From assembly GCA_041741415.1 (NCBI GenBank), contig JBGSKC010000021.1:1-64000 (forward strand): a stretch of DNA of 64,000 nt, in the 5' to 3' direction. Below, piece after piece: positions 34,165-43,467 of the stretch (position 1 is the stretch's first letter; each line of letters starts with the position of its first letter). A program made the position numbers and the translations under genes. A model generated the notes under the pieces. That model saw only the letters and a list, made by a program, of their open reading frames with translations. It did not search any database and had not been told where the DNA came from. The DNA is from JANQTF01 sp041741415 (GTDB lineage Bacteria > Bacteroidota > Bacteroidia > J057).

Positions 34165-37100
34165 TCAATCCTGCACCACCATCTTCACCCGGCCCGTGAA
34201 CCCGGCACCGGTTGTCATCACAACCGTGTACATCCCGGCAGCCACCGGCTGGCCTTCTGTCGTGCTGCGCCGCCAGCTCACTTCCTGCAGGCCAGCTCCG
34301 TAGCGACCTGCAGAATGCCACACTTCCTGCCCGATCGAGTTGTAAACCGTCAGTTCCACTTCTTCGGCTACCGGCAGTTCAAAGCGAATCAGGGTCTCCG
34401 TCGTGAAGGGGTTCGGCACGTTGGCCAGCAGTTGATAGCCTGAGAAATCAAGCCCGCCGCCGTTGCCCGTCGTTGTCTCGCCCTGCTCCTGCTGGCTGCC
34501 GCCTTCTGCTGCCGCCAACTGGATAATTTCAAAGCCAGACACAATCGGGTCGTTCGCCACACGGCCAAAATCGATGTCGAGGTTACCGTCTGCAACTGTC
34601 ACCAGGGCGCTCTTCATGCCCGCCATCTGGTGGCCAAAGTCCACAATCAGGTCCATGTTGTCCCACACAACGGCTCCTTCCATGCTCACATCAAACACCC
34701 GTTTGCCAGGCGTTGAGGTCGAACCTGCGCTGTTGAGGAAGTAGAGGCGAACCTCATACAAGCCATTGGCTACCGGGAAATCCCACATCATGTCGGGAGC
34801 TGTGCCACCGTCCCAACGGTATTTGCTGAAGATGCTCAGCGGCGTGGTGCCGGGAACAGAGGCATGAACGCTGGTGAAGGTGCTGCTCGAAATATTGCTG
34901 CCTGCGTTGCGGTAAGGCGAGGCGTAGCCGCCGTTGCCATCTCCGCTCCAGTTCGGTTTGGGCGGGTCGAGGGCAGTTGCGCCGCTGCCGGCTGCATCCA
35001 CACGATACAACACCGTGCCGGTGCTTGGCGGAATGCTCAGGTGGAAGCTCACCGTGTCAGCTGCGGCAGCATGAGCATAAGGCACTGCCGAGGCATTCGC
35101 CACCCGCACCCGGATCTCATGGTTGCCGTCTGTCAGGCCGGAGAACACATAGCTTGTCGCCGAGCCGCTCAGTGCCACAGGTGCTTGTCCATCAACCGAA
35201 GCGAGGATCTGATCACCGGGCTGCAGGAACTGTGTTGTCCACTGTGCAGTGGCACTGTTGCCCGTGAGGCTGTCGCCTTCGGCAGGTGCCGTCAGCACAA
35301 TCACAGCGCCTGGCGCTGCTTTCAGCACTACTGTAGCCAGGTCGCTGGTACCTGGGTCGGTGTAGGCATTGCCACCGGCATCTGCCACCTGCACCAAAAC
35401 CTGGTGGCTGCCAAAGCTCAGACCGCTGAAGCTGGTGCTGCTGGCCTGACCCAGGGATTGGGCTGTGCCGCCATCGAGGCTCACGAGAATCTGGTCATTC
35501 GCTCCCAGGTTCGCGGCCTGCCACTGCACCATGAGGCTGTTGCCAAAGAGGCTGTCGCCATCTGCAGGGGAGCTGATGTTCACCGAAGGAACCGGAGGGG
35601 CGAGCAGGGTAAAGCTGCTGCTGTCGGCCAGGCTGGCATAGCCATTCCCCAGCGAATCTGCCACCTGGAGTTTCACCTTGTGGCTGCCGTAGGCCAGGCC
35701 TGTGAGGGCATAGCTGCTGGCTGGCTGGGTCAGGGTAATAACGGGCTGGTTGTCCACGGTCAGCAGGAACTGGTCATTGGCGGAGAGGCCGGAGGCATTC
35801 CAGGCCACATTGGCCGAGGTGCCCACACTGCTGCTGCCATCCACCGGCTGGGTAAGGCTCAGTTGCGGGCCCAGTTGGAGCGGCCCCACAATCTCGATCC
35901 CGTTGATCAGCGGATCCTGCTTGATTCGGAAGAAGTTCAGGTCCAGGTTGCCGTCGGTCACGTTCACGCGGAAGGCCTTCATGGTGCCCACTTTGTGCCC
36001 GGCGTCGGCGACGATGTCGTAGTTGGGCAGTACCATGCTGCCTTCCAGTTCCACGTTGAATACACGGCTGCCTACCGTAGAGGTGCCGCCGTAGTTGTTC
36101 ATGAAGAACAGGTGGACCTCATAGGTTCCTGCCGTGGCAATCGGGAAATCCCACTGCATTTCGGGCAGGGCCGAGGGGTCGGAACGCTCCGATTTGAAGA
36201 CATCGGTGGGCACCCATGCGGGCACCGTTGGCGAAATCGTCGTCCAGGCAGAACCGCTGGCTTTGCTGCCGCTGTTGCGGTAGGGGGAAGGCGAAGTGGT
36301 GTTACCATCTGCCGACCACACAGAATTGGGAGCGTCCAGGCTCGGAAGCTGGCTGCCAGCTGCATTCACCCGGTACAAGACCCCGGCATTAGTCGGGGCC
36401 ACCATCGAAACGGACACAAGGTCCTGGGCTTCGGCATTGGCATAGGGCTGCGAGGCAGCATTCACCACCCGCACACCAACTGTATGGCCACCGCTGCTGA
36501 GTCCGTTCAGCACATGGCTGCTGGCTGTAGAGGCCAGGGTGGATGCTACATTGCCATCCAGCATCACCTCGATCTGGTCGCCAGACTGAAGGTTCAGGCT
36601 GGTCCAGGTGAGGGTCAGCTGGCTGTTGAGGAAGCTGGCGCCGTTGGCAGGGCTAGTCAGGCTGATCTCAGGCTGCGGCACCACAGGGGCTACCAGCACA
36701 ATGTTGACAAGGTCGCTGGCCTGTGCTGAAGTGTAGGGCTGTCCTGCGGCATTCACAACAGAAGCTGTGAGCTGATGCGCACCAAAGCTCAGGCCGCTGA
36801 AAGCATAGCTTGTGTTGTTGCCGGCCAGGGTAACCGGAGCCTGGGCATCGGCCTGAACACGGATCTGATCGCCGGGAATGAGCTGGCTGGATGTCCAGGT
36901 CAGGATCACGCTGTTGCCTTCCACGGTATCCCCCTCAGCGGGGCTCACAATGCTCAGCTCTGGGCTAGGCGGTGGCAGGATGGTCACGATCACGCTGTCG
37001 GCTGCACCTGCGTAGGGCACATTCGCTGAATTCGCTGCTTTCACAAGCACTTTGTGGGTGCCAACTGCGAGTCCGTTCACTTTGACCGAACTCACCGGCT

Positions 37101-40100
37101 GGTTCAGGATCTGCGCGGCTCCGCCATCCACCGACACAAGCACACGGTCACTGGGCAAAGCAGAGGAAACCTGCCAGGTCACAGTCACAGAATCGGCATA
37201 CTGGCTGCTGCTGTCAGCAGGGCTCAGGATGCTCAGCGTCGGGGCGGGAATCGAAGATACCGGCTTCACTACCAGGGCATTGATCTTGGGATCGCCCAGG
37301 GTCGGCACTGCTTTGTTGAACTGAATTGTCAGCATAGAGTCGGTCACCTGGGTGTAGAAGGTGCGGCTCACGACATAGTTTTTGCCGGTTCCGGTGTTGT
37401 TAGCCGGGTCGGCCAGGGCTGCGGCGTTGATGTCAAAATCAAACAGCACATTTACCCCTTCCACATCCACAGCAAATTTGCGGTTGCCGGGCAGGTCATG
37501 CTTGGTTTCAGCAAACAGCATGGTTACCTCAAACAACCCGTTTCCGCTGGGTAGTTCATAGCTGAACGGCAGGTCATTGTAGCGGTCGGTGTTGTAGAGG
37601 GTCGGATCGGTTGTATTGGCAATGATGTTCTGGTTCTGGGTTTTCTTCGAGGAGGTGGGGAAGAAATACCCGTCCTGGGCATAGATGTCGTGGCTAACCG
37701 AGACATAAGCATTGCCGCCGCCATTGATGCGGAAAGCGCGTTGGGCGTCGCCGGTAGGGTTGTAGCGGATCATCACCGGGTTGGAAGCTGCGCCAAACAG
37801 AATGCTGTCGTGCTGGGCCACCAGGTAATAGTTGTAACCGCCTTCGGCGTGGGTCTTCATCGGCATCACGTTGATCACGGCGCTGCCGCTGGCATCAAGG
37901 CTCAGGCTGCTTACCCGGCGCAGGTTCCGGATGGCGTTGATTTCAAACGGCATCTGGTTCTGGGCTCCGGGGGCTGTTTCGTAGAATGCAGCCTCTCCTT
38001 CAAACAGGGCAAAGGTTGCGAATGGCGTTCCGCCGGTCACCACCAGCGTTTGCTGGCTAACTTCTTCCACAGTCGTGATGGTAGCTGGGCTGCTGGCTCC
38101 CTGAATGGCCAGTTGAAGGGCCGGGGCAGGATTAGCCTTCACTTTTCCGCGAATCCCTGCCAGGCTGCCGTCGCTGAACAGGCGGGTGCTGTACACTTCG
38201 CCCGTGCTGAAGGTCACCGTGACGGTTGCTCCCATCAGCTCCAGGCCCGAAATGGTCGCAGAGTGATTGGGGCCGGGTTGTGGCAGGCCTTCGGAGCTGG
38301 TCGGGTCAATGTCGGCAGAGAAGCCAAACCATTCGCCCGGACCAAAATCATTGAAGTTTACCGTAATTTTCTGATAGCCACCATTTCCATACAAAGCTCC
38401 CCACTGGTAGTTCTGATAGCCTGTGGAAAGGTCGGTGTCAACTGTAAAGTTTTTGCCAACCGGGTCTCCGGCGCTGCCAAATGGGTCAAACACCATTTCT
38501 GTCATGGCGGAGGTGGACAGGTCAAGGACCACGGAGCTGATCAGGCCTCCTGCATCGGAGTCGTTGTAGATCCGGAAGGAATTGGCCGCGTAGGTGGAGT
38601 TAATGAGCTGGTTAACGCCTTCATGGATGCTGAAGGTAGCAGATCGTTGGACACCCACCGGGGCATTGGCCTGCAAGCTGAAGCTCACGTTGGTGTGGGC
38701 TTCGGGGTTGCCATAAGGCGTTCCGCTGTTGTCGGCAACGGCCAGGGCCAGGTCATGTGCGCCTGCTGCCACGCCGTGGAAGGTGTAATTGCTCTGGCCT
38801 GAGTTCAGGAAAACGGGGAAGCCACCGTCCAGCGTCAGCAGGAGCATGTCGTTGCCCTGGAGGTTGGTGGCCGCCCAGGAAACAGGGATGCTGTCGCCAA
38901 AGAGAACCGCTCCCGCTAGCGGCGATACAAAGTCAACCGAAGGTTGCGGTGCCGTGAGCCTCGTTGCCACAACGGTGTCTGCGGCTATCACCTGGTTGGT
39001 GGAGTCCAGCAGGTTGAGTACCACGCTGTGATTGCCATAGCTGAGGCCATAGTAGGTGTGGGTCTGCACTCCCTGGGCAATTGGGAGGGTGGTGCCGCCA
39101 TTTCTGCGGATTTGCAGATGATGCCAGGACTCCAGGTTGGTTTCTGTCCAGGTCACCACCAGGCTGTCAGCCAGGAAGCTGCTGCCATTGGCCGGGCTGG
39201 AGAAGCTCACCGAGGGTGGTGGTGGAGGCAGCAGGGTGAAGGTCACACTGTCAAAGCTGCTCACATAAGGCACACCGGAGGCATTCGCCACCTGCACTTT
39301 GACACCATGGGTTCCAAGTGACAGACCTGAAAACAGGGTGCTGTTTGTGCCCTGAGCAAATGTCTGGGCCGCCTGGCCGTCGAGGCTCACGAAGTACTGA
39401 TCGCCGGGGGCGAGGCCCGTGGACACCCACTGCACAGCCATGTCGGTTGCCACCACGGAAGTGCCATCAGCTGGTGACAAAATCACCATCGTAGGTCCGG
39501 TCACAATCGGTCCCACAATCTCAATCCCGTTGATCAGCGGATCCTGCTTGAACCGCTGGAAGTCGATATCCAGGTTGCCGTCAGTTACATTCACCTGAAT
39601 GCTCTTCATGGTCCCGATCTTGTGGCCAACGTCAGCTACGATGTCGTAATCATTCAACACAACTGCTCCTTCCATCAGCACATCGAACACCCGCTTGCCA
39701 ACTGTGGAGGTACCACCGTAGTTGTTCATGAAAAACAAGTGAACCTCATATACACCTGGTGTTGCAATCGGGAAATCCCACTGCATTTCGGGCAGGGCGG
39801 AGGGGTCGGAGCGCTCCGATTTGAAAATGTCGATGGGAACGTAAGCAGGCACCGTAGGGGCAACCGAATCCACCGTGGCTCCCCCTGTCTTGCTGCCGCT
39901 GTTGCGGTATGGGGAGGCGTTGGTGCTGTTGTTGTCGGGAGCCCAGTTCATGTTGGGGGCATCGAGTGCCACAGCGCCGCCGTTGCTGGCAGCATTCACC
40001 CGGTACAGCACAGGTGCATTTCCGGAAGGGGCCAGGGCGCTGCCGCTGAGGGAAACGGATCCCTGAGGGCCGTTCAGGCCGCTGTGGCTCACTGCCAGCT

Positions 40101-43100
40101 GGGCGCTAAGGCTGCCAGCGTGCTGGGGCAGGAAGGTGATAGAAATGGGCAGGTTTTGGCCAGGCTGCAGGCTCACCGGCAGGCTGGCATTGGCGAAGAA
40201 GCTCAGGGAATCAGAGCCGATGATGGTGAGGGATGTCACATCAATGGCCTGGTTGCCGCTGTTAGTCGCCGTCACGGTCTGGGAGGCAGAGAGCTGGCCC
40301 TGGGACGTGGTCGGGAAGATCAGCGTGGCAGGACTCAGGCTCAGGGTGCCGCCCAAAATTCCGCCTTCGCCTGTCAAAGCAAAATTAACCGGAGAAGGAT
40401 TGTCGGCATCGTGGCTAAGGGCAAGCTGGGCCGTTTTGGTTCCGGTTGAATTAGGGCTGAAGGTCAGGGGAATGTCGAGGCTGTCGCCAACGGCAATCGT
40501 GGCAGGCAGTCCTGCATTCGCCTGAAACTCCCCGGCATTCGACCCGGAGATCATCAACCCGCTGATCAGCACGGCATCGGGGCCCTGGTTCACCACCCGA
40601 AGGGTCTGGGCTGGCGAAGTCGTCAGCACGCCCACATTGCCAAACTGGAAACTGCTGGCAGAGAAGGTGAGCATGCTCCCCGGTTCGGGCAGACCCTGGC
40701 CGGTGAGTTTCACAACGAGCGGCGAAGGGTTCACCCCGCCATGAACAAAGCTAAGCTGAGCCTGGTAGCCGCGGATGGAATCAGGGAGGAAGCTCAGGTT
40801 CAGGGTGGCAGAAGCTCCCGCCACGAGCGAATCAGGCAGGCTTCCGGAGATCTGAAAATAAGCAGTGTCAGCCCCTGATTTGGTCATATTCCCCAGGTAA
40901 AGGGTCGAATCACCGGGGTTGCTGAGGACCAGTTGCTGAACATTGCTCACCGCTCCTTCCACTGCCGTAAACACAAGGCTGTCGGTATTCACTGCCAGCG
41001 AAGGACTGTCAAATACAGGCACGAAGTTCATCGACAAAGACTGGAGTTCGGCCTGGGCCAGCGTGGTCACGTTGTGGCTGGTGAAGGCAATCCCCACATA
41101 GAGGTCGTCGCTCATGGTAAAGGTCGCCGGATTGGCTCCGCTCACCAGTTTTATCCAGGTAATGCTGTCTTCGCTGTGGTAGGCTGTGTAGGTATTGCCT
41201 GATCTCACCAGTTTCATCCAGTGAGGCGGATACTGGCCCTTGGATTCAGCTTTGTTGGTGCTTTGTCCTGCGGCGGTGCGGTATGTGAGGGAAATGGAGT
41301 TGTTGGCGTTAATGCACAGGTAGGCATTCGGCGAATTGCTGGCCAGCGACTGCCGGAACATGATTCCGATTTTGGAATCAGGGTCCTGCTGGGTAATCCA
41401 GTTCACTTTCACGATCATTTCGCCGTCGCCGCTCACCTGGGTGTAGTAAAAATGGCCCTGGTCATCCTTGCTCCAGATGTTGTTGCCTGCGGCTGTCATC
41501 CGGATGGTGTTCCCGGTCTGGCAGGCGCTTCCTGTGAGGGCTGTTCCGTTGAAAGTGGTGTCAGCCCACCCGGCAGGGATCTGGCAGGGAGGAATGGCAG
41601 AACAGGTCAGGGTTTCGATCGTGGGGCTGGGAGCGCCTGCGTGCAGCACGCTCAGGTCCACCTGAAAAATGCCTGCCGCATCCGGGGTAAAGGTGACCCA
41701 GAGGCTGTCTTTGCCAAGGGCCGAAAGGCTGGCTGGCAGGCTGTTGTAGGTAAAATGGAGCGGATCGCTGAGGGAGGCACCCGTGATCGCCACAGCCTGA
41801 TTGCCAGGGGTGTACACCTCCACCGGGAAAGAGATGCTGGTCCCGGCTTCGATGCCTTCGCATACGTTGGGCTGGTTGAGCAGCACCACACCATCAGGCG
41901 AAGGGCCCACTGTGAGCCGGATCACGGTTGTGTCGGGGATATAACTGACAGACAAAGCCGGATTCACAACGTCTGCACCTGTGGCAGTGGCCACGAGGGT
42001 GGCGTAATAAACGCCGGCAGCAAGGCCCGAGCTGTTGACATTCAGCACCTGATAGCGGCCTGTTACATCTACCTGGGAAGGACCATTCACCCCCAGCCAG
42101 GCTGCGGAAGACTGAACAGAGGTCTGCGCAAGGCCTTCATAGGCAAACAAAAACAGCTCCTGGCTGGCTGTTTGGCCCTGATAAACCCAGAAATCGGTGG
42201 TGTCGCGGGAAAATTCCAGCTCATAGCGGGGGTTCCGCACCATGGGACGGTACTTGGTGAAGGCCTTGGGATCGTTCCGGCCGGGGTACCCTCCATGGGA
42301 AATGTACATCCGGTCGCGGTAGGGTCGCACTGCCGGGGCCATGATCGTGGTAGGAAGCTCCAGGTTGGGGTCTTCTGACCAAAGGCCGGTTTGCGGGTCG
42401 AATACCAGGGTGGTTTTGGAAATGGTGGCATTTACCTCGCTACCAACCTGATAGACTTTTCCATCCATGGCAAATGACATCCCTTCTGAGTGGGAACGCG
42501 GATAGGGAAGATCCGGCATCTGGGTCCATGTGTCGGTCTCCACATCATACATGTCCACTTCTTTCAGGTCCACACCAGCCACAAGGCCTGCGGCACACCA
42601 GTCGTGGCCATGTTCACCGCCGAATACATAGATTTTATTGCCAATGCCCACCACCGAAACGTGGCTTCTGGGGCGTGGCAGAGGGGTTCTCACATTTTCC
42701 CAGCCAACTGTGGATGGGCTCTGGCGCCACTTGTCGATGTCAAGGGTAAAATGGTAACTGTCCTGAAGACCGTTACAGGCGTTGAAAAATCCGCCTACAT
42801 AATGGAGCCTGCGGCCAACGTTTACGGCATAGCCGCTCGAGAGCGGAAGCGGAAGATCCGGCCCCGGGAGCCAGGTGTCGGCAGCGATGTCGTAGATCCA
42901 GACCTCCTCGGTAACGGGGCCCGGGTGGGTTCCTGCACGGCCACCTACCACCCAGATCGAGTCGCCCACCAGCACGGTGGCTGTGTGGGTTACACCAGCC
43001 TGGGTAGTGTCGCCATTCTGGTACTTCGACACCGGCATGATCTTGCGATGGCTCCAGGTGTCGGTAGCAAAATCATAGGCCTCAAAAGAGGGAATGATCA

Positions 43101-43275
43101 CTTCGTGGTGAACAAATCCGCTGATAACATAGAATTTGTCGCCATGAACAATGCCATGAGGCAGCCATCGGGCCACCTGGGCATCACTGAGCGGGTACCA
43201 GGTTTGCTGGGCCAGCAGGCTGTATGCCGGCAACAGCGAAAGCATGGCAAAAAGCAGCCAAAACTTCGTCTTCAT
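34165..43275 (-). CDS. Giant Kelch/malectin/Ig-repeat surface protein with T9SS sorting domain
   Basis: 3036 residues. The order is: signal peptide (about 1-22); Kelch propeller (about 25-340: VYQVGSEVN, IWVVGGRAGT, LHYVGGFF, IYVFGGEHG); a BACON-like region; a DUF1349-like beta-sandwich (about 600-770); several choice-of-anchor-D modules (about 780-1080); malectin at about 1087-1260 (VLYRVNAASNGG); three Ig-like repeats of about 90 residues; further domains; a divergent malectin (about 1847-2005); three more Ig-like repeats; malectin (about 2297-2460); three Ig-like repeats; malectin (about 2755-2930); T9SS type A domain (about 2949-3036: NVPNPFTTETLIRFELP, AAGMYTVVMTT). Malectin and Kelch folds suggest carbohydrate binding. 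No catalytic residues were identified. It was probably amplified by domain duplication. Confidence 0.85.
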   Translation of the reverse strand: MKTKFWLLFAMLSLLPAYSLLAQQTWYPLSDAQVARWLPHGIVHGDKFYVISGFVHHEVIIPSFEAYDFATDTWSHRKIMPVSKYQNGDTTQAGVTHTATVLVGDSIWVVGGRAGTHPGPVTEEVWIYDIAADTWLPGPDLPLPLSSGYAVNVGRRLHYVGGFFNACNGLQDSYHFTLDIDKWRQSPSTVGWENVRTPLPRPRSHVSVVGIGNKIYVFGGEHGHDWCAAGLVAGVDLKEVDMYDVETDTWTQMPDLPYPRSHSEGMSFAMDGKVYQVGSEVNATISKTTLVFDPQTGLWSEDPNLELPTTIMAPAVRPYRDRMYISHGGYPGRNDPKAFTKYRPMVRNPRYELEFSRDTTDFWVYQGQTASQELFLFAYEGLAQTSVQSSAAWLGVNGPSQVDVTGRYQVLNVNSSGLAAGVYYATLVATATGADVVNPALSVSYIPDTTVIRLTVGPSPDGVVLLNQPNVCEGIEAGTSISFPVEVYTPGNQAVAITGASLSDPLHFTYNSLPASLSALGKDSLWVTFTPDAAGIFQVDLSVLHAGAPSPTIETLTCSAIPPCQIPAGWADTTFNGTALTGSACQTGNTIRMTAAGNNIWSKDDQGHFYYTQVSGDGEMIVKVNWITQQDPDSKIGIMFRQSLASNSPNAYLCINANNSISLTYRTAAGQSTNKAESKGQYPPHWMKLVRSGNTYTAYHSEDSITWIKLVSGANPATFTMSDDLYVGIAFTSHNVTTLAQAELQSLSMNFVPVFDSPSLAVNTDSLVFTAVEGAVSNVQQLVLSNPGDSTLYLGNMTKSGADTAYFQISGSLPDSLVAGASATLNLSFLPDSIRGYQAQLSFVHGGVNPSPLVVKLTGQGLPEPGSMLTFSASSFQFGNVGVLTTSPAQTLRVVNQGPDAVLISGLMISGSNAGEFQANAGLPATIAVGDSLDIPLTFSPNSTGTKTAQLALSHDADNPSPVNFALTGEGGILGGTLSLSPATLIFPTTSQGQLSASQTVTATNSGNQAIDVTSLTIIGSDSLSFFANASLPVSLQPGQNLPISITFLPQHAGSLSAQLAVSHSGLNGPQGSVSLSGSALAPSGNAPVLYRVNAASNGGAVALDAPNMNWAPDNNSTNASPYRNSGSKTGGATVDSVAPTVPAYVPIDIFKSERSDPSALPEMQWDFPIATPGVYEVHLFFMNNYGGTSTVGKRVFDVLMEGAVVLNDYDIVADVGHKIGTMKSIQVNVTDGNLDIDFQRFKQDPLINGIEIVGPIVTGPTMVILSPADGTSVVATDMAVQWVSTGLAPGDQYFVSLDGQAAQTFAQGTNSTLFSGLSLGTHGVKVQVANASGVPYVSSFDSVTFTLLPPPPPSVSFSSPANGSSFLADSLVVTWTETNLESWHHLQIRRNGGTTLPIAQGVQTHTYYGLSYGNHSVVLNLLDSTNQVIAADTVVATRLTAPQPSVDFVSPLAGAVLFGDSIPVSWAATNLQGNDMLLLTLDGGFPVFLNSGQSNYTFHGVAAGAHDLALAVADNSGTPYGNPEAHTNVSFSLQANAPVGVQRSATFSIHEGVNQLINSTYAANSFRIYNDSDAGGLISSVVLDLSTSAMTEMVFDPFGSAGDPVGKNFTVDTDLSTGYQNYQWGALYGNGGYQKITVNFNDFGPGEWFGFSADIDPTSSEGLPQPGPNHSATISGLELMGATVTVTFSTGEVYSTRLFSDGSLAGIRGKVKANPAPALQLAIQGASSPATITTVEEVSQQTLVVTGGTPFATFALFEGEAAFYETAPGAQNQMPFEINAIRNLRRVSSLSLDASGSAVINVMPMKTHAEGGYNYYLVAQHDSILFGAASNPVMIRYNPTGDAQRAFRINGGGNAYVSVSHDIYAQDGYFFPTSSKKTQNQNIIANTTDPTLYNTDRYNDLPFSYELPSGNGLFEVTMLFAETKHDLPGNRKFAVDVEGVNVLFDFDINAAALADPANNTGTGKNYVVSRTFYTQVTDSMLTIQFNKAVPTLGDPKINALVVKPVSSIPAPTLSILSPADSSSQYADSVTVTWQVSSALPSDRVLVSVDGGAAQILNQPVSSVKVNGLAVGTHKVLVKAANSANVPYAGAADSVIVTILPPPSPELSIVSPAEGDTVEGNSVILTWTSSQLIPGDQIRVQADAQAPVTLAGNNTSYAFSGLSFGAHQLTASVVNAAGQPYTSAQASDLVNIVLVAPVVPQPEISLTSPANGASFLNSQLTLTWTSLNLQSGDQIEVMLDGNVASTLASTASSHVLNGLSSGGHTVGVRVVNAASQPYANAEAQDLVSVSMVAPTNAGVLYRVNAAGSQLPSLDAPNSVWSADGNTTSPSPYRNSGSKASGSAWTTISPTVPAWVPTDVFKSERSDPSALPEMQWDFPIATAGTYEVHLFFMNNYGGTSTVGSRVFNVELEGSMVLPNYDIVADAGHKVGTMKAFRVNVTDGNLDLNFFRIKQDPLINGIEIVGPLQLGPQLSLTQPVDGSSSVGTSANVAWNASGLSANDQFLLTVDNQPVITLTQPASSYALTGLAYGSHKVKLQVADSLGNGYASLADSSSFTLLAPPVPSVNISSPADGDSLFGNSLMVQWQAANLGANDQILVSLDGGTAQSLGQASSTSFSGLSFGSHQVLVQVADAGGNAYTDPGTSDLATVVLKAAPGAVIVLTAPAEGDSLTGNSATAQWTTQFLQPGDQILASVDGQAPVALSGSATSYVFSGLTDGNHEIRVRVANASAVPYAHAAAADTVSFHLSIPPSTGTVLYRVDAAGSGATALDPPKPNWSGDGNGGYASPYRNAGSNISSSTFTSVHASVPGTTPLSIFSKYRWDGGTAPDMMWDFPVANGLYEVRLYFLNSAGSTSTPGKRVFDVSMEGAVVWDNMDLIVDFGHQMAGMKSALVTVADGNLDIDFGRVANDPIVSGFEIIQLAAAEGGSQQEQGETTTGNGGGLDFSGYQLLANVPNPFTTETLIRFELPVAEEVELTVYNSIGQEVWHSAGRYGAGLQEVSWRRSTTEGQPVAAGMYTVVMTTGAGFTGRVKMVVQD
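35880..36386 (-). repeat. Malectin-module DNA repeat, copy near the 3-prime part of the giant gene
   Basis: This malectin coding block is highly similar at DNA level to the block at 39505-40016 in the same gene. Long stretches such as ATCCCGTTGATCAGCGGATC are identical. The near-identity suggests recent duplication or gene conversion between modules. Edges are approximate. Confidence 0.65.
39505..40016 (-). repeat. Malectin-module DNA repeat, copy in the middle of the giant gene
   Basis: Partner of the block at 35880-36386. Both encode IFKSERSDPSALPEMQWDFP and related segments without change. Edges are approximate and were set by eye. Confidence 0.65.
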
Positions 43276-43324
43276 GAAACAACACAGGTTGGGTGGAGGA
43301 ACGGTTCGTTAAACCAGAGAAACA

Positions 43325-43360
43325 GAAAAAGGCTCCCCGGAATAGCGGGAACCTTAAAAA
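43325..43360 (-). terminator. Terminator after the second giant gene
   Basis: On the plus strand AAGGCTCCC (43329-43337) and GGGAACCTT (43347-43355) form a stem with one mismatch. A-runs lie on both sides, so on the minus strand the stem is followed by T residues. It lies about 110 nt past the stop of the 2326-residue gene and just upstream of the 3036-residue gene. Confidence 0.45.
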
Positions 43361-43428
43361 AAAGGCCAGGGATCGAAACAACAGGTTAACAACCCATTCT
43401 CTTTTCTGATCTCTGGCCCCAAAGGAGC

Positions 43429-43451
43429 GGGCGGCAGAACTTCTGCCGCCC
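43429..43451 (-). terminator. GC-rich hairpin right after the second giant gene
   Basis: GGGCGGCAGA and TCTGCCGCCC flank a 3-nt loop in a perfect 10-bp stem, 17 nt past the stop at 43468. No T-run follows. It may protect the mRNA end or act together with the downstream terminator. Confidence 0.45.
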
Positions 43452-43467
43452 TCAGTATCGCTGCCGA

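Noticed and set aside
34864..36729. 621-codon open frame on the plus strand
   Set aside because: It is antisense to the other giant gene and repeats in step with the malectin and Ig modules.
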